NCBI GenBank assembly: GCA_020721965.1
Contig: DYLS01000020.1
Span: 1 to 51,237, forward strand
Source of the DNA: Blastopirellula marina
GTDB lineage: Bacteria > Planctomycetota > Planctomycetia > Pirellulales > Thermoguttaceae
Reading direction: 5' to 3'
DNA length: 51,237 nucleotides
The notes beneath the pieces are model-generated. The model ran no database searches and had not been told where the DNA came from. It saw only the letters and a program-made list of their open reading frames with translations. Below are positions 41,286-48,991 of the stretch, one piece after another (positions within the stretch are counted from its first letter, which is position 1; each line of letters opens with the position of its first letter). The translations under genes were made by a program, and so were the position numbers.

Positions 41286-41354
41286 GGCGTGTATCTGGCA
41301 CAGTAATTGGCGTGTTTCTGGTACGGTGATCGACGCGTATCTGGTACGGCGAGC
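41286..41354. repeat. Three 23-bp tandem units
   Basis: Units start GGCGTGTATCTGGCACAGTA (41286), GGCGTGTTTCTGGTACGGTG (41309) and GACGCGTATCTGGTACGGCG (41332). The regular 23-bp spacing, close to two helical turns, could present repeated protein sites upstream of the peptidase gene. Confidence 0.92.
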
Positions 41355-41495
41355 AGCGATGGATTGAGCCGCGGTCTCGGGCGTGGGCGTCCCCGTGCCT
41401 CCCGCAAAGGTCCGCGAGAGCGTATGCTATTAACATGGTTGGACTGTTGTCGTGTTCAGGGCTGTCTCGCCTAGTATCCAGACGCCGGACTCGGT

Positions 41496-42602
41496 ATGAG
41501 AACCACCAACGACATTTTCACGCAACGCCGGGATCGCCTGCGCCGCATTCTGAAGAAGCGTTCGCTGCCCGGGCTGCTGGTCACGAAGCCGCAGAATGTG
41601 ACCTACCTCACTGGGTTCAGCGGAGAGGATTCTTTTCTGCTGGTTTGGCATCAAGGCGAGCTATTGATCAGTGACTCGCGATTCACCTTACAGATTGCCG
41701 AGGAATGCCCCGGTGTCGATGTTATGATTCGTCCCCGCGGAGTCGGCTTGGTAAAGGCCGCGGCCAAAGCCGTGCGGGAAAGCAAGCTACGCAACGTGGG
41801 GTTCGAGGCCGCCCAGTTGACCGTGGCCGTTCGAGACGCCCTGGGCCAGGAAAACGAAAATGCAGAGTGGGTACCCACGACAAACTGGGTAGAAGAACTC
41901 CGAATCGTGAAAGACGTTGATGAAATTGGGCGCATCCGCAAGGCGGCCGGTCAGGCGATGCGGGCATTTGCGGCAGTTCGGGCAGGCTTGAGACGCGATC
42001 ACGAGGAAAAGCAGATCGCCGACCTCTTGGAGCATCAAATGCGATTGTTAGGCGCCCGGTGCGCGGCTTTCCCCACAATCGTCGCGGTCGGCCCCCGCGC
42101 CGCACTACCCCACGCCATTCCTGGATCAAGTCGCGTGGCAGAACATCCGATCCTGCTGATCGATTGGGGCGCCGACGAGGGCTGGTACAAGAGCGACTTG
42201 ACCCGAGTTCTGGTGACCGGTAAAATCGGTCCCAAATTCGAACGCCTTTATGCGCTGGTGTTGCGCGCCCAGGAGGCTGGTATCGCAGCGATTCGTCCCG
42301 GAGCCACTGCCGCAGAAGTAGATGCCGCGGCGAGAAAGGTAATCGAGGAGGGGGGATTCGGGCGGGCGTTCGGCCACGGTTTAGGGCACGGTGTGGGGCT
42401 AGAGATTCACGAGGCACCCAGTCTGGCTGGGGGATGTAAAACTGTTTTGAAGCCGGGGATGGTAGTTACCGTTGAGCCGGGCGTGTACGTGCCCGGCTGG
42501 GGAGGTATCCGCATCGAAGATGACGTCTTGGTCACCCGCTCTGGAAGAGAGGTTCTCACCTCCGTCCCAAAATCGCTGGAAGACGTTTACATGAATCTCT
42601 AA
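41496..42602 (+). CDS. M24-family Xaa-Pro peptidase
   Basis: A 368-residue metallopeptidase with a creatinase N-terminal domain (GLLVTKPQNVTYLTGFSG, LISDSRFTLQI) and a pita-bread catalytic domain. The five metal ligands are visible: LIDWGADEGWYKSDLTRVL (two Asp), GHGLGHGVGLEIHEAP (His), TVEPGVYVPG (Glu) and RIEDDVLVT (Glu). It should cleave Xaa-Pro dipeptides or release N-terminal residues before Pro. accB and accC follow on the same strand; a pepQ-accB-accC (with efp) order is common in bacteria, though efp itself is absent here. Confidence 0.93.
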   Translation: MRTTNDIFTQRRDRLRRILKKRSLPGLLVTKPQNVTYLTGFSGEDSFLLVWHQGELLISDSRFTLQIAEECPGVDVMIRPRGVGLVKAAAKAVRESKLRNVGFEAAQLTVAVRDALGQENENAEWVPTTNWVEELRIVKDVDEIGRIRKAAGQAMRAFAAVRAGLRRDHEEKQIADLLEHQMRLLGARCAAFPTIVAVGPRAALPHAIPGSSRVAEHPILLIDWGADEGWYKSDLTRVLVTGKIGPKFERLYALVLRAQEAGIAAIRPGATAAEVDAAARKVIEEGGFGRAFGHGLGHGVGLEIHEAPSLAGGCKTVLKPGMVVTVEPGVYVPGWGGIRIEDDVLVTRSGREVLTSVPKSLEDVYMNL

Positions 42603-42660
42603 CAAACCCACCCCTGAAGAAAAGGCTTTCGCGGCCCCCCGTTGTAGACTGGACTGAACT

Positions 42661-42690
42661 AGATTCGAAGCAACTACATTCGAAGCAATC
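42661..42690. repeat. 15-bp tandem duplication before accB
   Basis: AGATTCGAAGCAACT then ACATTCGAAGCAATC, immediately upstream of the accB start; it may include its ribosome-binding region, which lacks a good AGGAGG. Confidence 0.85.
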
Positions 42691-42698
42691 CGCCAATC

Positions 42699-43274
42699 AT
42701 GCATTCCGAGCCAACCGAAGACTCTGCCGTTCGCCCGCAAGGAAGCGGCCAGGACGTATTTGACGTGAGGCGTGTCCGCAAGCTTGTGGAGTTGATGGAA
42801 CGCCACGAATTATCCGAAATCGACCTGCGTGATGGAGACGTCCGCATCCGTCTGCGCAAGGGAAGACAAGCCAGTCCTCCTGCGGCGACGCAAACCGTCC
42901 CCATGCCCTACATGTTTCCATTCGCTGCGTCGGGAACGGCCGCCGCAAGCACACCGGCACCAACTTCACCGCCTGCCAAAGAACCAGCGGAGAAGCAGCC
43001 TGAAGTTCCCTCCCCCCCTCCTGCCGACAATCTCTTGCTAATCCGCAGCCCCATGGTGGGAACGTTTTACGCGGCCCCCGATCCGGATTCGCCCCCGTAT
43101 GTAAAAGTCGGTGACCATGTAGGCCCCGAAACAGTGGTCGGTATCGTCGAAGCCATGAAGGTTTTCAATGAACTGCCCGCCGAGGTTTCCGGCAAGATCG
43201 TGGCCGTGCTCGTAGAGAATGGACAGCCGGTCGAGTACGGCCAACCTTTGTTCAAGGTCGATCCGGCAATCTAA
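42699..43274 (+). CDS. accB: Biotin carboxyl carrier protein of acetyl-CoA carboxylase
   Basis: A 191-residue protein with the usual three parts: an N-terminal helix region ([20 protein letters not shown]), a Pro/Ala-rich linker, and a biotinyl domain of about 80 residues starting [19 protein letters not shown]. Biotin attaches to Lys154 in [16 protein letters not shown]; the EAMK motif and the thumb ([14 protein letters not shown]) are intact. It carries carboxyl-biotin between AccC and the carboxyltransferase in fatty-acid synthesis. The accC start is 83 bases downstream, the usual accBC pairing. accA/accD are not in the window. Confidence 0.96.
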   Translation: MHSEPTEDSAVRPQGSGQDVFDVRRVRKLVELMERHELSEIDLRDGDVRIRLRKGRQASPPAATQTVPMPYMFPFAASGTAAASTPAPTSPPAKEPAEKQPEVPSPPPADNLLLIRSPMVGTFYAAPDPDSPPYVKVGDHVGPETVVGIVEAMKVFNELPAEVSGKIVAVLVENGQPVEYGQPLFKVDPAI

Positions 43275-43357
43275 CCCGTTGGATATACGGGTTCCCTCGG
43301 AGAATGGATTAGGACGGCGTGATAGTATCAGCCTCGACGGGTTCAGCGTGAGCCGGC

Positions 43358-44701
43358 ATGTTCAAGCGAATTCTAATTGCCAATCGTGGAGAAATCGCCC
43401 TGCGGATCATCCGTGCTTGTCGCGATATGGGCATCGAAACGGTGGTGGTGTATAGCGAGGCGGATCGCGGCTCCGCTTACCTGGAGTTGGCAGACGAGGC
43501 CTACTGCATCGGTCCGGCTAAGGGGGCGGATAGTTACCTCCGATTCGATCGCGTAATCAGCGCGGCAGAAGTGGGGAATGCGCAGGCCATTCATCCGGGC
43601 TACGGATTTCTCGCTGAAAACGCCCACTTTGCCGAGGTTTGTCGGAGTTGCCAGATCGAGTTCATCGGCCCGCCACACGAGGCCATGGCCATGCTGGGCG
43701 ACAAGAATCGCGCACGGGTATTGGCCAAAGAAGCCGGAGTGCCGATCGTTCCCGGCAGTGACGGAGCCATCGAGAACGAGACCCAGGCGTTACGGGTAGC
43801 CAAGGAGATTGGCTACCCTGTGCTGATCAAAGCGGCGGCTGGCGGCGGCGGCAAGGGGATGCGCGTCGCCGTGAACGAAGGTGTCCTCAAGACCGCGATT
43901 CAACAGGCCCAGCAAGAGGCCCAGGCCGCATTTGGCAACGGAGCGGTGTATCTGGAAAAATACATCGACCATCCGCGGCACGTCGAAGTGCAAGCAGTCG
44001 CCGACCAGTTTGGAAACGTGGTGCATTTATGGGAGCGGGATTGCACGACGCAGCGGCGTCATCAAAAGCTGATCGAGGAAAGCCCTGCCCCCAATTTGCC
44101 CGAGGAAGTCCGCCGGGCGATTTGCGGGTCCGCAGTCCGCATCCTCAAGGCGGCGCATTATACGAATGCAGGCACCGTCGAATTTCTCGTCGATCGGCAC
44201 TTCAACTTCTATTTCATCGAGGTCAATGCCCGCATCCAGGTCGAGCATCCGGTTACCGAGATGGTAACAGGAATCGACCTGATCCAGACGCAAATTCGCG
44301 TCGCGGCCGGAGAACCGCTGCCCTTCCGCCAAGAGGACATTGAGCACCGCGGCTGCGCGATCGAGTGCCGCATTAATGCAGAAGACCCGGCCAACAAGTT
44401 TCGCCCCTCCGCCGGCAGAATCGACCGTATGTTTGTTCCCGGCGGCCCGGGGGTGCGATTCGATTCGCATGCCTATCCCGGCTACGTCGTATCACCGCAT
44501 TACGACTCCATGATCGGCAAGTTGATTGTGCATCGCCCAACCCGCGCCGAGGCGATCGCCTGCATGAAGCGGGCGCTGTCCGAGCTACGCATCGAGGGCA
44601 TCAAGACGACCGTGCCGTTTCATTTGGAGATACTCTCTCATCCGGTGTTCACCGAGGCTCGCGGCGACACCACCTTTGTTGAGCGTACCTGGACGGGCTA
44701 G
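43358..44701 (+). CDS. accC: Biotin carboxylase subunit of acetyl-CoA carboxylase
   Basis: A 447-residue ATP-grasp enzyme that carboxylates biotin on AccB. It starts [20 protein letters not shown] and contains the Gly-rich lid [56 protein letters not shown], and the catalytic region [20 protein letters not shown]. Active-site Arg/Glu residues in these blocks are conserved (the usual [13 protein letters not shown] reads [13 protein letters not shown] here). Length is standard for the bacterial two-subunit form. It closes the peptidase-accB-accC run and converges on yidD. Confidence 0.97.
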   Translation: MFKRILIANRGEIALRIIRACRDMGIETVVVYSEADRGSAYLELADEAYCIGPAKGADSYLRFDRVISAAEVGNAQAIHPGYGFLAENAHFAEVCRSCQIEFIGPPHEAMAMLGDKNRARVLAKEAGVPIVPGSDGAIENETQALRVAKEIGYPVLIKAAAGGGGKGMRVAVNEGVLKTAIQQAQQEAQAAFGNGAVYLEKYIDHPRHVEVQAVADQFGNVVHLWERDCTTQRRHQKLIEESPAPNLPEEVRRAICGSAVRILKAAHYTNAGTVEFLVDRHFNFYFIEVNARIQVEHPVTEMVTGIDLIQTQIRVAAGEPLPFRQEDIEHRGCAIECRINAEDPANKFRPSAGRIDRMFVPGGPGVRFDSHAYPGYVVSPHYDSMIGKLIVHRPTRAEAIACMKRALSELRIEGIKTTVPFHLEILSHPVFTEARGDTTFVERTWTG

Positions 44702-44891
44702 TCTCTACGGCTCGCCCTGGGGGATTGCTTCACGGGCCAGCCACCGCGCCACGGCTAGTTTTCCAGGTTTACAAGGCCTCGCCCGCGGCAGCAACTCGCC
44801 CTTGTGAAATGCTTCCGCCCAGCCGTTATGAAGCATCTGACACCTTGACCGAGCGTGGCTGAGATATTGGGCATGGCGGTCGTGCCGAAGA

Positions 44892-45188
44892 TCATGGCGG
44901 ATCGAACCCGCCGCAACACAACGGTTGGCAACGGCAGATGCGAAACGCGCCCAAGAGACAGCCAATCAGCACGCCGTACCGCATCACTGCGGAAAACGTG
45001 TAGACCGAACAGGTCGGGTGAAATCGGCAGGCACCGCCCAACACGGGACTGAGAACGATTTGATAGACCTTGATCGCGGTCAGAATTGGCACTGCCAACA
45101 CGCGGTCCACCGCCCAGAAAAAGAATAGCACCGCGGCAAGAGCGATCGTCGCGGCCCACAACAGCAACTGACTGACGATGAGAACCAA
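44892..45188 (-). CDS. yidD: Membrane protein insertion efficiency factor
   Basis: A 98-residue protein; the C-terminal two-thirds is unmistakable YidD: AIKVYQIVLSPVLGGACRFH, PTCSVYTFSAVMRYG and CRCQPLCCGGFDPP with its conserved cysteines. YidD is an amphipathic membrane-associated protein aiding YidC-dependent insertion. The N-terminal 35 residues form an extra hydrophobic segment (LLLWAATIALAAVLFFFWAV); a TTG start at 45188 is needed, so the true start is uncertain. It normally follows rnpA directly; here 400 bases of repeat elements separate them. Confidence 0.9.
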   Translation of the reverse strand: MVLIVSQLLLWAATIALAAVLFFFWAVDRVLAVPILTAIKVYQIVLSPVLGGACRFHPTCSVYTFSAVMRYGVLIGCLLGAFRICRCQPLCCGGFDPP

Positions 45189-45230
45189 GCTAACCGTCCG
45201 TTCGTCTAAAAGCCGTCTAGAAAGCTACAT

Positions 45231-45504
45231 CTGGACTTTTAGTCCTACAGCGCCAAGCCCGTATGCCTGCATCATGCGCCCACCATACGTCGCAATGCGT
45301 TGTTTCATATCACGACAAAATGTTGAGAACAACCCAGCGCTGTAGCACTAAGAAGTGGGGGCACACGCTCCCCTCTCCCCTCAGTCGATGGTGGGGTAAA
45401 CGCAGCTTGCTGCGAGAAGCGGTTTCCCTCCATACCTGAATTTCCCAGGATACCGGTTTGACGTCCTCTCTCAGAGGGGGAGCGAGCAAATTGCAATAGT
45501 CCGA
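45231..45504 (+). repeat. R2c, element of family R2 interrupted by R1d
   Basis: Left end CTGGACTTTT (45231-45240) and right end AAATTGCAATAGTCCG (to about 45504). After removing the nested R1 copy about 160 bp remain, the family length. Internal CAGCTTGCTGCGAGAAGC and CTCTCTCAGAGGGGGAGCGA match R2b and, in reverse, R2a. It lies between rnpA and yidD. Confidence 0.78.
45240..45353 (-). repeat. R1d, R1 element nested inside R2c
   Basis: Left TTAGTCCTACAGCGC and right GCGCTGTAGCACTAA are a 15-base near-perfect inverted repeat bounding about 112 bp. The reverse complement matches R1b end to end (TACAGCGCTGGG, CTCAACATTTTGTCGTGAT, AACGCATTGCG, GCATGATGCAGG). It interrupts the left end of R2c ten bases in. 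Confidence 0.82.
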
Positions 45505-45590
45505 TCACATGTTGCCCTACGGCACTACTTTTCACGTGTATATAGGACGGCCTCGCTCGATGACCGACTCCTGCGGTTCACTGTTGGACT

Positions 45591-46022
45591 CTACGATCGG
45601 CGGAGTTTTCCGACCAGTCGGCGAACCAATTCCCGAAAATCTTGCGTCATAAGGGCGAAATCTGGCTGAGAGCCGCGGCGAGGGACGAGAACCAAATCGA
45701 CCCCGCCTCGAATTCGCCCGCGATTGCGTCTAAAGACCTCGCGCATCAGACGCTTCCAGCGATTGCGGTGCACGCTTTTGCCGCATTTCTTGGATACAGA
45801 TACTCCCAAGCGGGGAAACCCGTAGTCATTTTCGCAGGCATACACGATAATGCACCAGCCTGCCACGGAGCACTTTCGCGCGAAGACTCGCTCGAACTCC
45901 CGCCGCTTGCGGAGCCGCAGGCACTTGGGAAATCGTTCCCCCTTAGGAACCTGGGGCCGGGATCTCGTCGCCGAATCCCTCACGCAACGATTGCGGCAGT
46001 CGGGATCGCTGTCTTTCACCAT
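45591..46022 (-). CDS. rnpA: Ribonuclease P protein component
   Basis: A 143-residue basic protein; the core from [20 protein letters not shown] onward is RnpA, including the RNR-type signature [20 protein letters not shown] with the RNA-binding arginines, then [14 protein letters not shown]. It assists RNase P RNA in 5' tRNA processing. The first 32 residues (to KGERFPK) are an Arg-rich extension; ATG 46022 overlaps the stop of the DnaJ-like gene by 7 bases, which supports this start. The usual upstream neighbour rpmH is not present in the window. Confidence 0.94.
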   Translation of the reverse strand: MVKDSDPDCRNRCVRDSATRSRPQVPKGERFPKCLRLRKRREFERVFARKCSVAGWCIIVYACENDYGFPRLGVSVSKKCGKSVHRNRWKRLMREVFRRNRGRIRGGVDLVLVPRRGSQPDFALMTQDFRELVRRLVGKLRRS

Positions 46023-46990
46023 CGCAAATCGGCCCGCGGATTTCGGCTGTATCGTTTCGCCATGTTTCCAAAGGTCTGACGCTCCGTTTCGGTCAAGGAC
46101 GCCAGGGTATCGGGGACGATGATCTGAACCTCTGCGTATAAATCGCCCGCTTCTCCCGCTGTGGTGCGGACGCCGTGCCGCGGAATTCGGAGGCGTTTTC
46201 CCGATGAAGTCCCGGGCGGAATGGTGACACTTAGCATCCCATAGGGGGTGGAAATATCCGCTTTCCCTCCCAGCACTGCCTCGGAAATGGTGATTGGCAA
46301 CTTAACGAACAGGTCCTTGCCCTTGCGCAGGTAGTGCGGATGCGGTTTGACATGGACGGTGAGGAATAGATCCCCCGGAGGCCCACCCGGCGTTGCGGTG
46401 GCCCCTTGGCCGCGTAACCGGATACGCTTCCCGTCCTCGATTCCCGCTGGAATCTTGACGGTAATGGAATCGCGGCGACCGTCTGGTCGTGCAACAACCA
46501 GCGGCATCTCGCCGCCCAGCACGGCGGTTTGGAATGGAATGGTGATTTCCTGCGAGAGATCGATTCCCTTTGTGGCAGTGGCCTGAGATCGCCGAGACGC
46601 GGTTCTGCTGCTGCGGGATCGGCCCAAACCCGAGAATATCCCGCCAAATCCCCCGATGCCGGCTTCCTCCGAGAATTGGCCAGCTCCAAAAATATTCACC
46701 AAATCGTCCAAGTCGTCAGAGGTGAAGGTGGCACCTTGGTCGGGCCGGAACTGCGACCTATCTCGCTCCGTCCCTTGAAAGGAACTCCCATAACGGTCAT
46801 ACATCTCCCGTTTTTTGGGATCGTTCAACACCTCGAACGCCTCTTGAACCTCTTGAAATTTCCGTTTCGCGTCTTTGTCGTCGGGGTTGAGGTCGGGGTG
46901 ATATTTCCTCGCCAGCTCTCGGTAAGCCTTTTGAATCTCGGCCTGAGATGCGTTGCGAGGGACACCCAAGAGTTGGTAGTAATCGCGTGC
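46016..46990 (-). CDS. DnaJ-class co-chaperone, CbpA type
   Basis: About 324 residues. The J domain is at the N-terminus ([20 protein letters not shown], with the HPD triad at 32-34 in [10 protein letters not shown]) and stimulates DnaK ATPase. A Gly/Phe/Ser-rich linker ([18 protein letters not shown]) follows, then two beta-barrel substrate domains ([51 protein letters not shown]). No Cys-rich zinc finger is present, so it is the CbpA/type II form. ATG 46990 starts at the J domain; ten upstream codons are unlikely. The gene overlaps rnpA by 7 bases, an uncommon pairing. Confidence 0.93.
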   Translation of the reverse strand, partial: ARDYYQLLGVPRNASQAEIQKAYRELARKYHPDLNPDDKDAKRKFQEVQEAFEVLNDPKKREMYDRYGSSFQGTERDRSQFRPDQGATFTSDDLDDLVNIFGAGQFSEEAGIGGFGGIFSGLGRSRSSRTASRRSQATATKGIDLSQEITIPFQTAVLGGEMPLVVARPDGRRDSITVKIPAGIEDGKRIRLRGQGATATPGGPPGDLFLTVHVKPHPHYLRKGKDLFVKLPITISEAVLGGKADISTPYGMLSVTIPPGTSSGKRLRIPRHGVRTTAGEAGDLYAEVQIIVPDTLASLTETERQTFGNMAKRYSRNPRADLRW

Positions 46991-47643
46991 CATTCGCGTA
47001 TTCTCGAAGACTCCTACCATCGCGCGTTAAGGGACTCCCTGACTGTTTCTGTCTTAAATTATGACTACTTGTTAGAGGAACAAGAATCCCAGCACCAAAA
47101 CTGCTATCTGCCAAAATGGCATCCCTCGGGGCACTGGCACTTCGTCAGCGTCCGAATTGCAAGTATTATTCCACAGTTGATCGTGCCAGGGGGCAACAGA
47201 GATCAACACAAGAGTCCACAATAATCTTGCGAAGTAATTACCGTGCGGTCGGCCAATCTCAGCCTGCCGCAGGGGTGTACGTCCCGTCCCAGTATCGGAG
47301 CACCATCGGAAACGATGCGTCATGATCCGGCGGTCGCGTGCCTGGGGTCGGGTTCAGCCCCCGCCCGCGAAGGACAGCCAATCGTTACCTTTGGCAGAAG
47401 TGGTCGTTTAGCCATACCACACGAGGGTCTGGTAGCTTTCATCGCTAGACAAGCCGACGGGTGTAGTATTTGTCCCAAGCCATGTGACGACAACAACTTA
47501 CGCAACCAGCAAGAGGGAACCTTGGTTCGGATCACCAAAGTCAGCATCATCCAGCAAGACGAACGGCAGAAGATGAGCAAAAACAGCGTGACGCCCCGCT
47601 GGCCGTCTGAGAGCGGCTGGGTGATTTGTGGGCCAGGGGCGCG
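46991..47643. other. Long gap between the DUF1559 and DnaJ-like genes
   Basis: About 650 bases, the longest gap in the window. Minus-strand frames at 47072-47323 (ending with a hydrophobic MPFWQIAVLVLGFLFL) and 47320-47580, and a plus-strand frame at 47243-47656, are open but show no family pattern. Short protein-like stretches in different minus frames could mean a decayed gene. A promoter for dnaJ-rnpA is expected at the left end. Confidence 0.45.
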
Positions 47644-48600
47644 TCAAAACCCCTGAACCACCTTTCCATCAGCCACGGCACTGAGATACACGAACGTGTC
47701 GCGATCGATTGTTTGACTAATTGCGCGGCACGATCCGTCACCGAGGGCAAACTGTACCACGCCAGGGTGCCGGCTGGTAAATTGGAACCAGCCCGTCCTA
47801 CCCTGGTCATCGGCGGCCAAGCCCCAAGCGGAGGCCATGACGCCACAGCCGAGCCATCCGAATGACCGCTGCGGCTCGTGAGTGCCGCCCATGACCTCGC
47901 CAAACAGGAGGGTATTACTGGAGCCGTCTCTGAGCGTGGCGAACGATTCCCCGGAGCGATTCCAGAAAACGCCGCGGAACGCATCAGAGCTGTCGACGCC
48001 GGTCACCCCCATGTATCCGCCGCAACCCAGGTAGTTTGTGCGTCCCAAGGAAGCCCCCGTACCGTTTGAGAAAGAGGCCCCCACCAACGACACGTACGGC
48101 GATACGAAGTGGAAGTGCAACAATGCGATGGCATCCGGTGCGGATCGGGCGGAGTCAGACGGACATAGGAGCAGTGGCAACTGGACTTTTGCCGCGTTCC
48201 AGCCGGCGGAACGCTGCCAGTAGGCGGCTCCAGTCTTGGTGTCATCGTAGAGAGAGACTCCTCCGAAGTCGGCCGTATCCGAGTCGCTGGACCTTCGCAG
48301 GTTCTCTTGTTCCGTAAAGGCCAGCAAAAAGCCGTGCACCGACGTCCATTGACCTGGATACGGCGGCACCGCGGCCTGTGGCAAAGGCCCCAAATAGCCC
48401 GGGGGAAAGCTCTTGTTCACCTCGTGAAAATTGTGCGCGGCGAGGGCTAACTGTTTGAGATGGTTCAAACACTGGCCCCGACGCGCCGACTCCCGGGCCA
48501 TCTGTACGGCGGGTAGGAGCAAAGCCACCAGCAAACCGATGATCGCGATGACCACCAGCAGTTCGACAATGGTGAACGCAGGTCGCCGGGCACGGAGCAT
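47644..48600 (-). CDS. DUF1559-family prepilin-like protein
   Basis: A 318-residue protein of the family expanded massively in planctomycetes. The class III signal is canonical: MLRARRPA then FTIVELLVVIAIIGLLVALL, followed by LPAVQMARESARRGQC and NHLKQLALAAHNFHEVNKSF, the DUF1559 hallmark. The C-terminal box (VQFALGDGSCRAISQTIDRD, then a late Leu/Ser-rich stretch) is present. It is exported and presumably processed by the same prepilin peptidase as the pseudopilins at 4-8 kb; its function is unknown. It stands alone, with no ribosome binding site of note and an R1 pair 110 bases beyond its start. Confidence 0.93.
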   Translation of the reverse strand: MLRARRPAFTIVELLVVIAIIGLLVALLLPAVQMARESARRGQCLNHLKQLALAAHNFHEVNKSFPPGYLGPLPQAAVPPYPGQWTSVHGFLLAFTEQENLRRSSDSDTADFGGVSLYDDTKTGAAYWQRSAGWNAAKVQLPLLLCPSDSARSAPDAIALLHFHFVSPYVSLVGASFSNGTGASLGRTNYLGCGGYMGVTGVDSSDAFRGVFWNRSGESFATLRDGSSNTLLFGEVMGGTHEPQRSFGWLGCGVMASAWGLAADDQGRTGWFQFTSRHPGVVQFALGDGSCRAISQTIDRDTFVYLSAVADGKVVQGF

Positions 48601-48794
48601 GGGCTTTGCCAGCCGTTTTCGTGAAAACCAGCAGTCTCTATATGAGGAATTGCCGACGCACGTATCGCAAAGGGAGCCTCGCCGGCGACTACCGGCAAAA
48701 TCATCTCTCCGAATACCATCTTAGAATGCGGAGCTGCCCAGAAACAAGTTCAGACCTGAAATCAGCACGGCAACGCAGCGTCCGCCGGATTGCA

Positions 48795-48886
48795 GGATGT
48801 ACGGGGCATTTGCTGCGAGGCATTTTGTCGCAATACCCCATGACCTCAAGATGTTGAGCCGAGCAAACAATCTTGCGATGCCGTAC
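48795..48886 (-). repeat. R1e, element of family R1
   Basis: ATGTTGAGCCGAGCAAACAA then TCTTGCGATGCCGTAC is the outer end. The inner part (GGCATTTGCTGCGAGGCATT) aligns with R1f next to it. Both ends are worn. Confidence 0.6.
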
Positions 48887-48897
48887 CCATCGCATGA

Positions 48898-48990
48898 TGC
48901 CCGCATGATGTGCGCGGCATGGGTTGCGAAGTGTTGTGACCTACCACCACACGACGATGTTGAGCCAGGCAAACAACCTTGGGCTGTGGC
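48898..48990 (-). repeat. R1f, element of family R1, tandem with R1e
   Basis: GCATGATGTGCGCGGCATGG ... ATGTTGAGCCAGGCAAACAA, then CCTTGGGCTGTGGC. It repeats R1e at about 103-bp spacing and aligns in reverse with R1b (GCCTGGCTCAACATCGTCGT versus GCTTAGTTCAACATCTTGTG). It ends two bases before the stop of the PfkB-family gene. Confidence 0.65.
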
Positions 48991-48991
48991 C

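Larger units (their letters stand above)
40954..41495. other. Divergent region between pdxJ and the M24 peptidase gene
   Basis: About 540 bases that must hold promoters for both directions. It contains two tandem-repeat blocks, 22 bp twice (41103-41146) and 23 bp three times (41286-41354). Open frames across it on the minus strand have no protein-like pattern. Confidence 0.55.

Noticed and set aside
41286-41354. Possible CRISPR array from regularly spaced repeats
   Set aside because: The repeats are directly adjacent with no spacers, only three units, and there are no cas genes.
30610-45504. R2 elements as rho-independent terminators only
   Set aside because: The terminal repeats lie 165 bp apart and internal sequence is shared between copies, which fits a dispersed element, not three unrelated terminators.
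47072-47323. 83-residue minus-strand frame ending in a hydrophobic helix
   Set aside because: No signal peptide logic (hydrophobic part is C-terminal), no family pattern, weak start.
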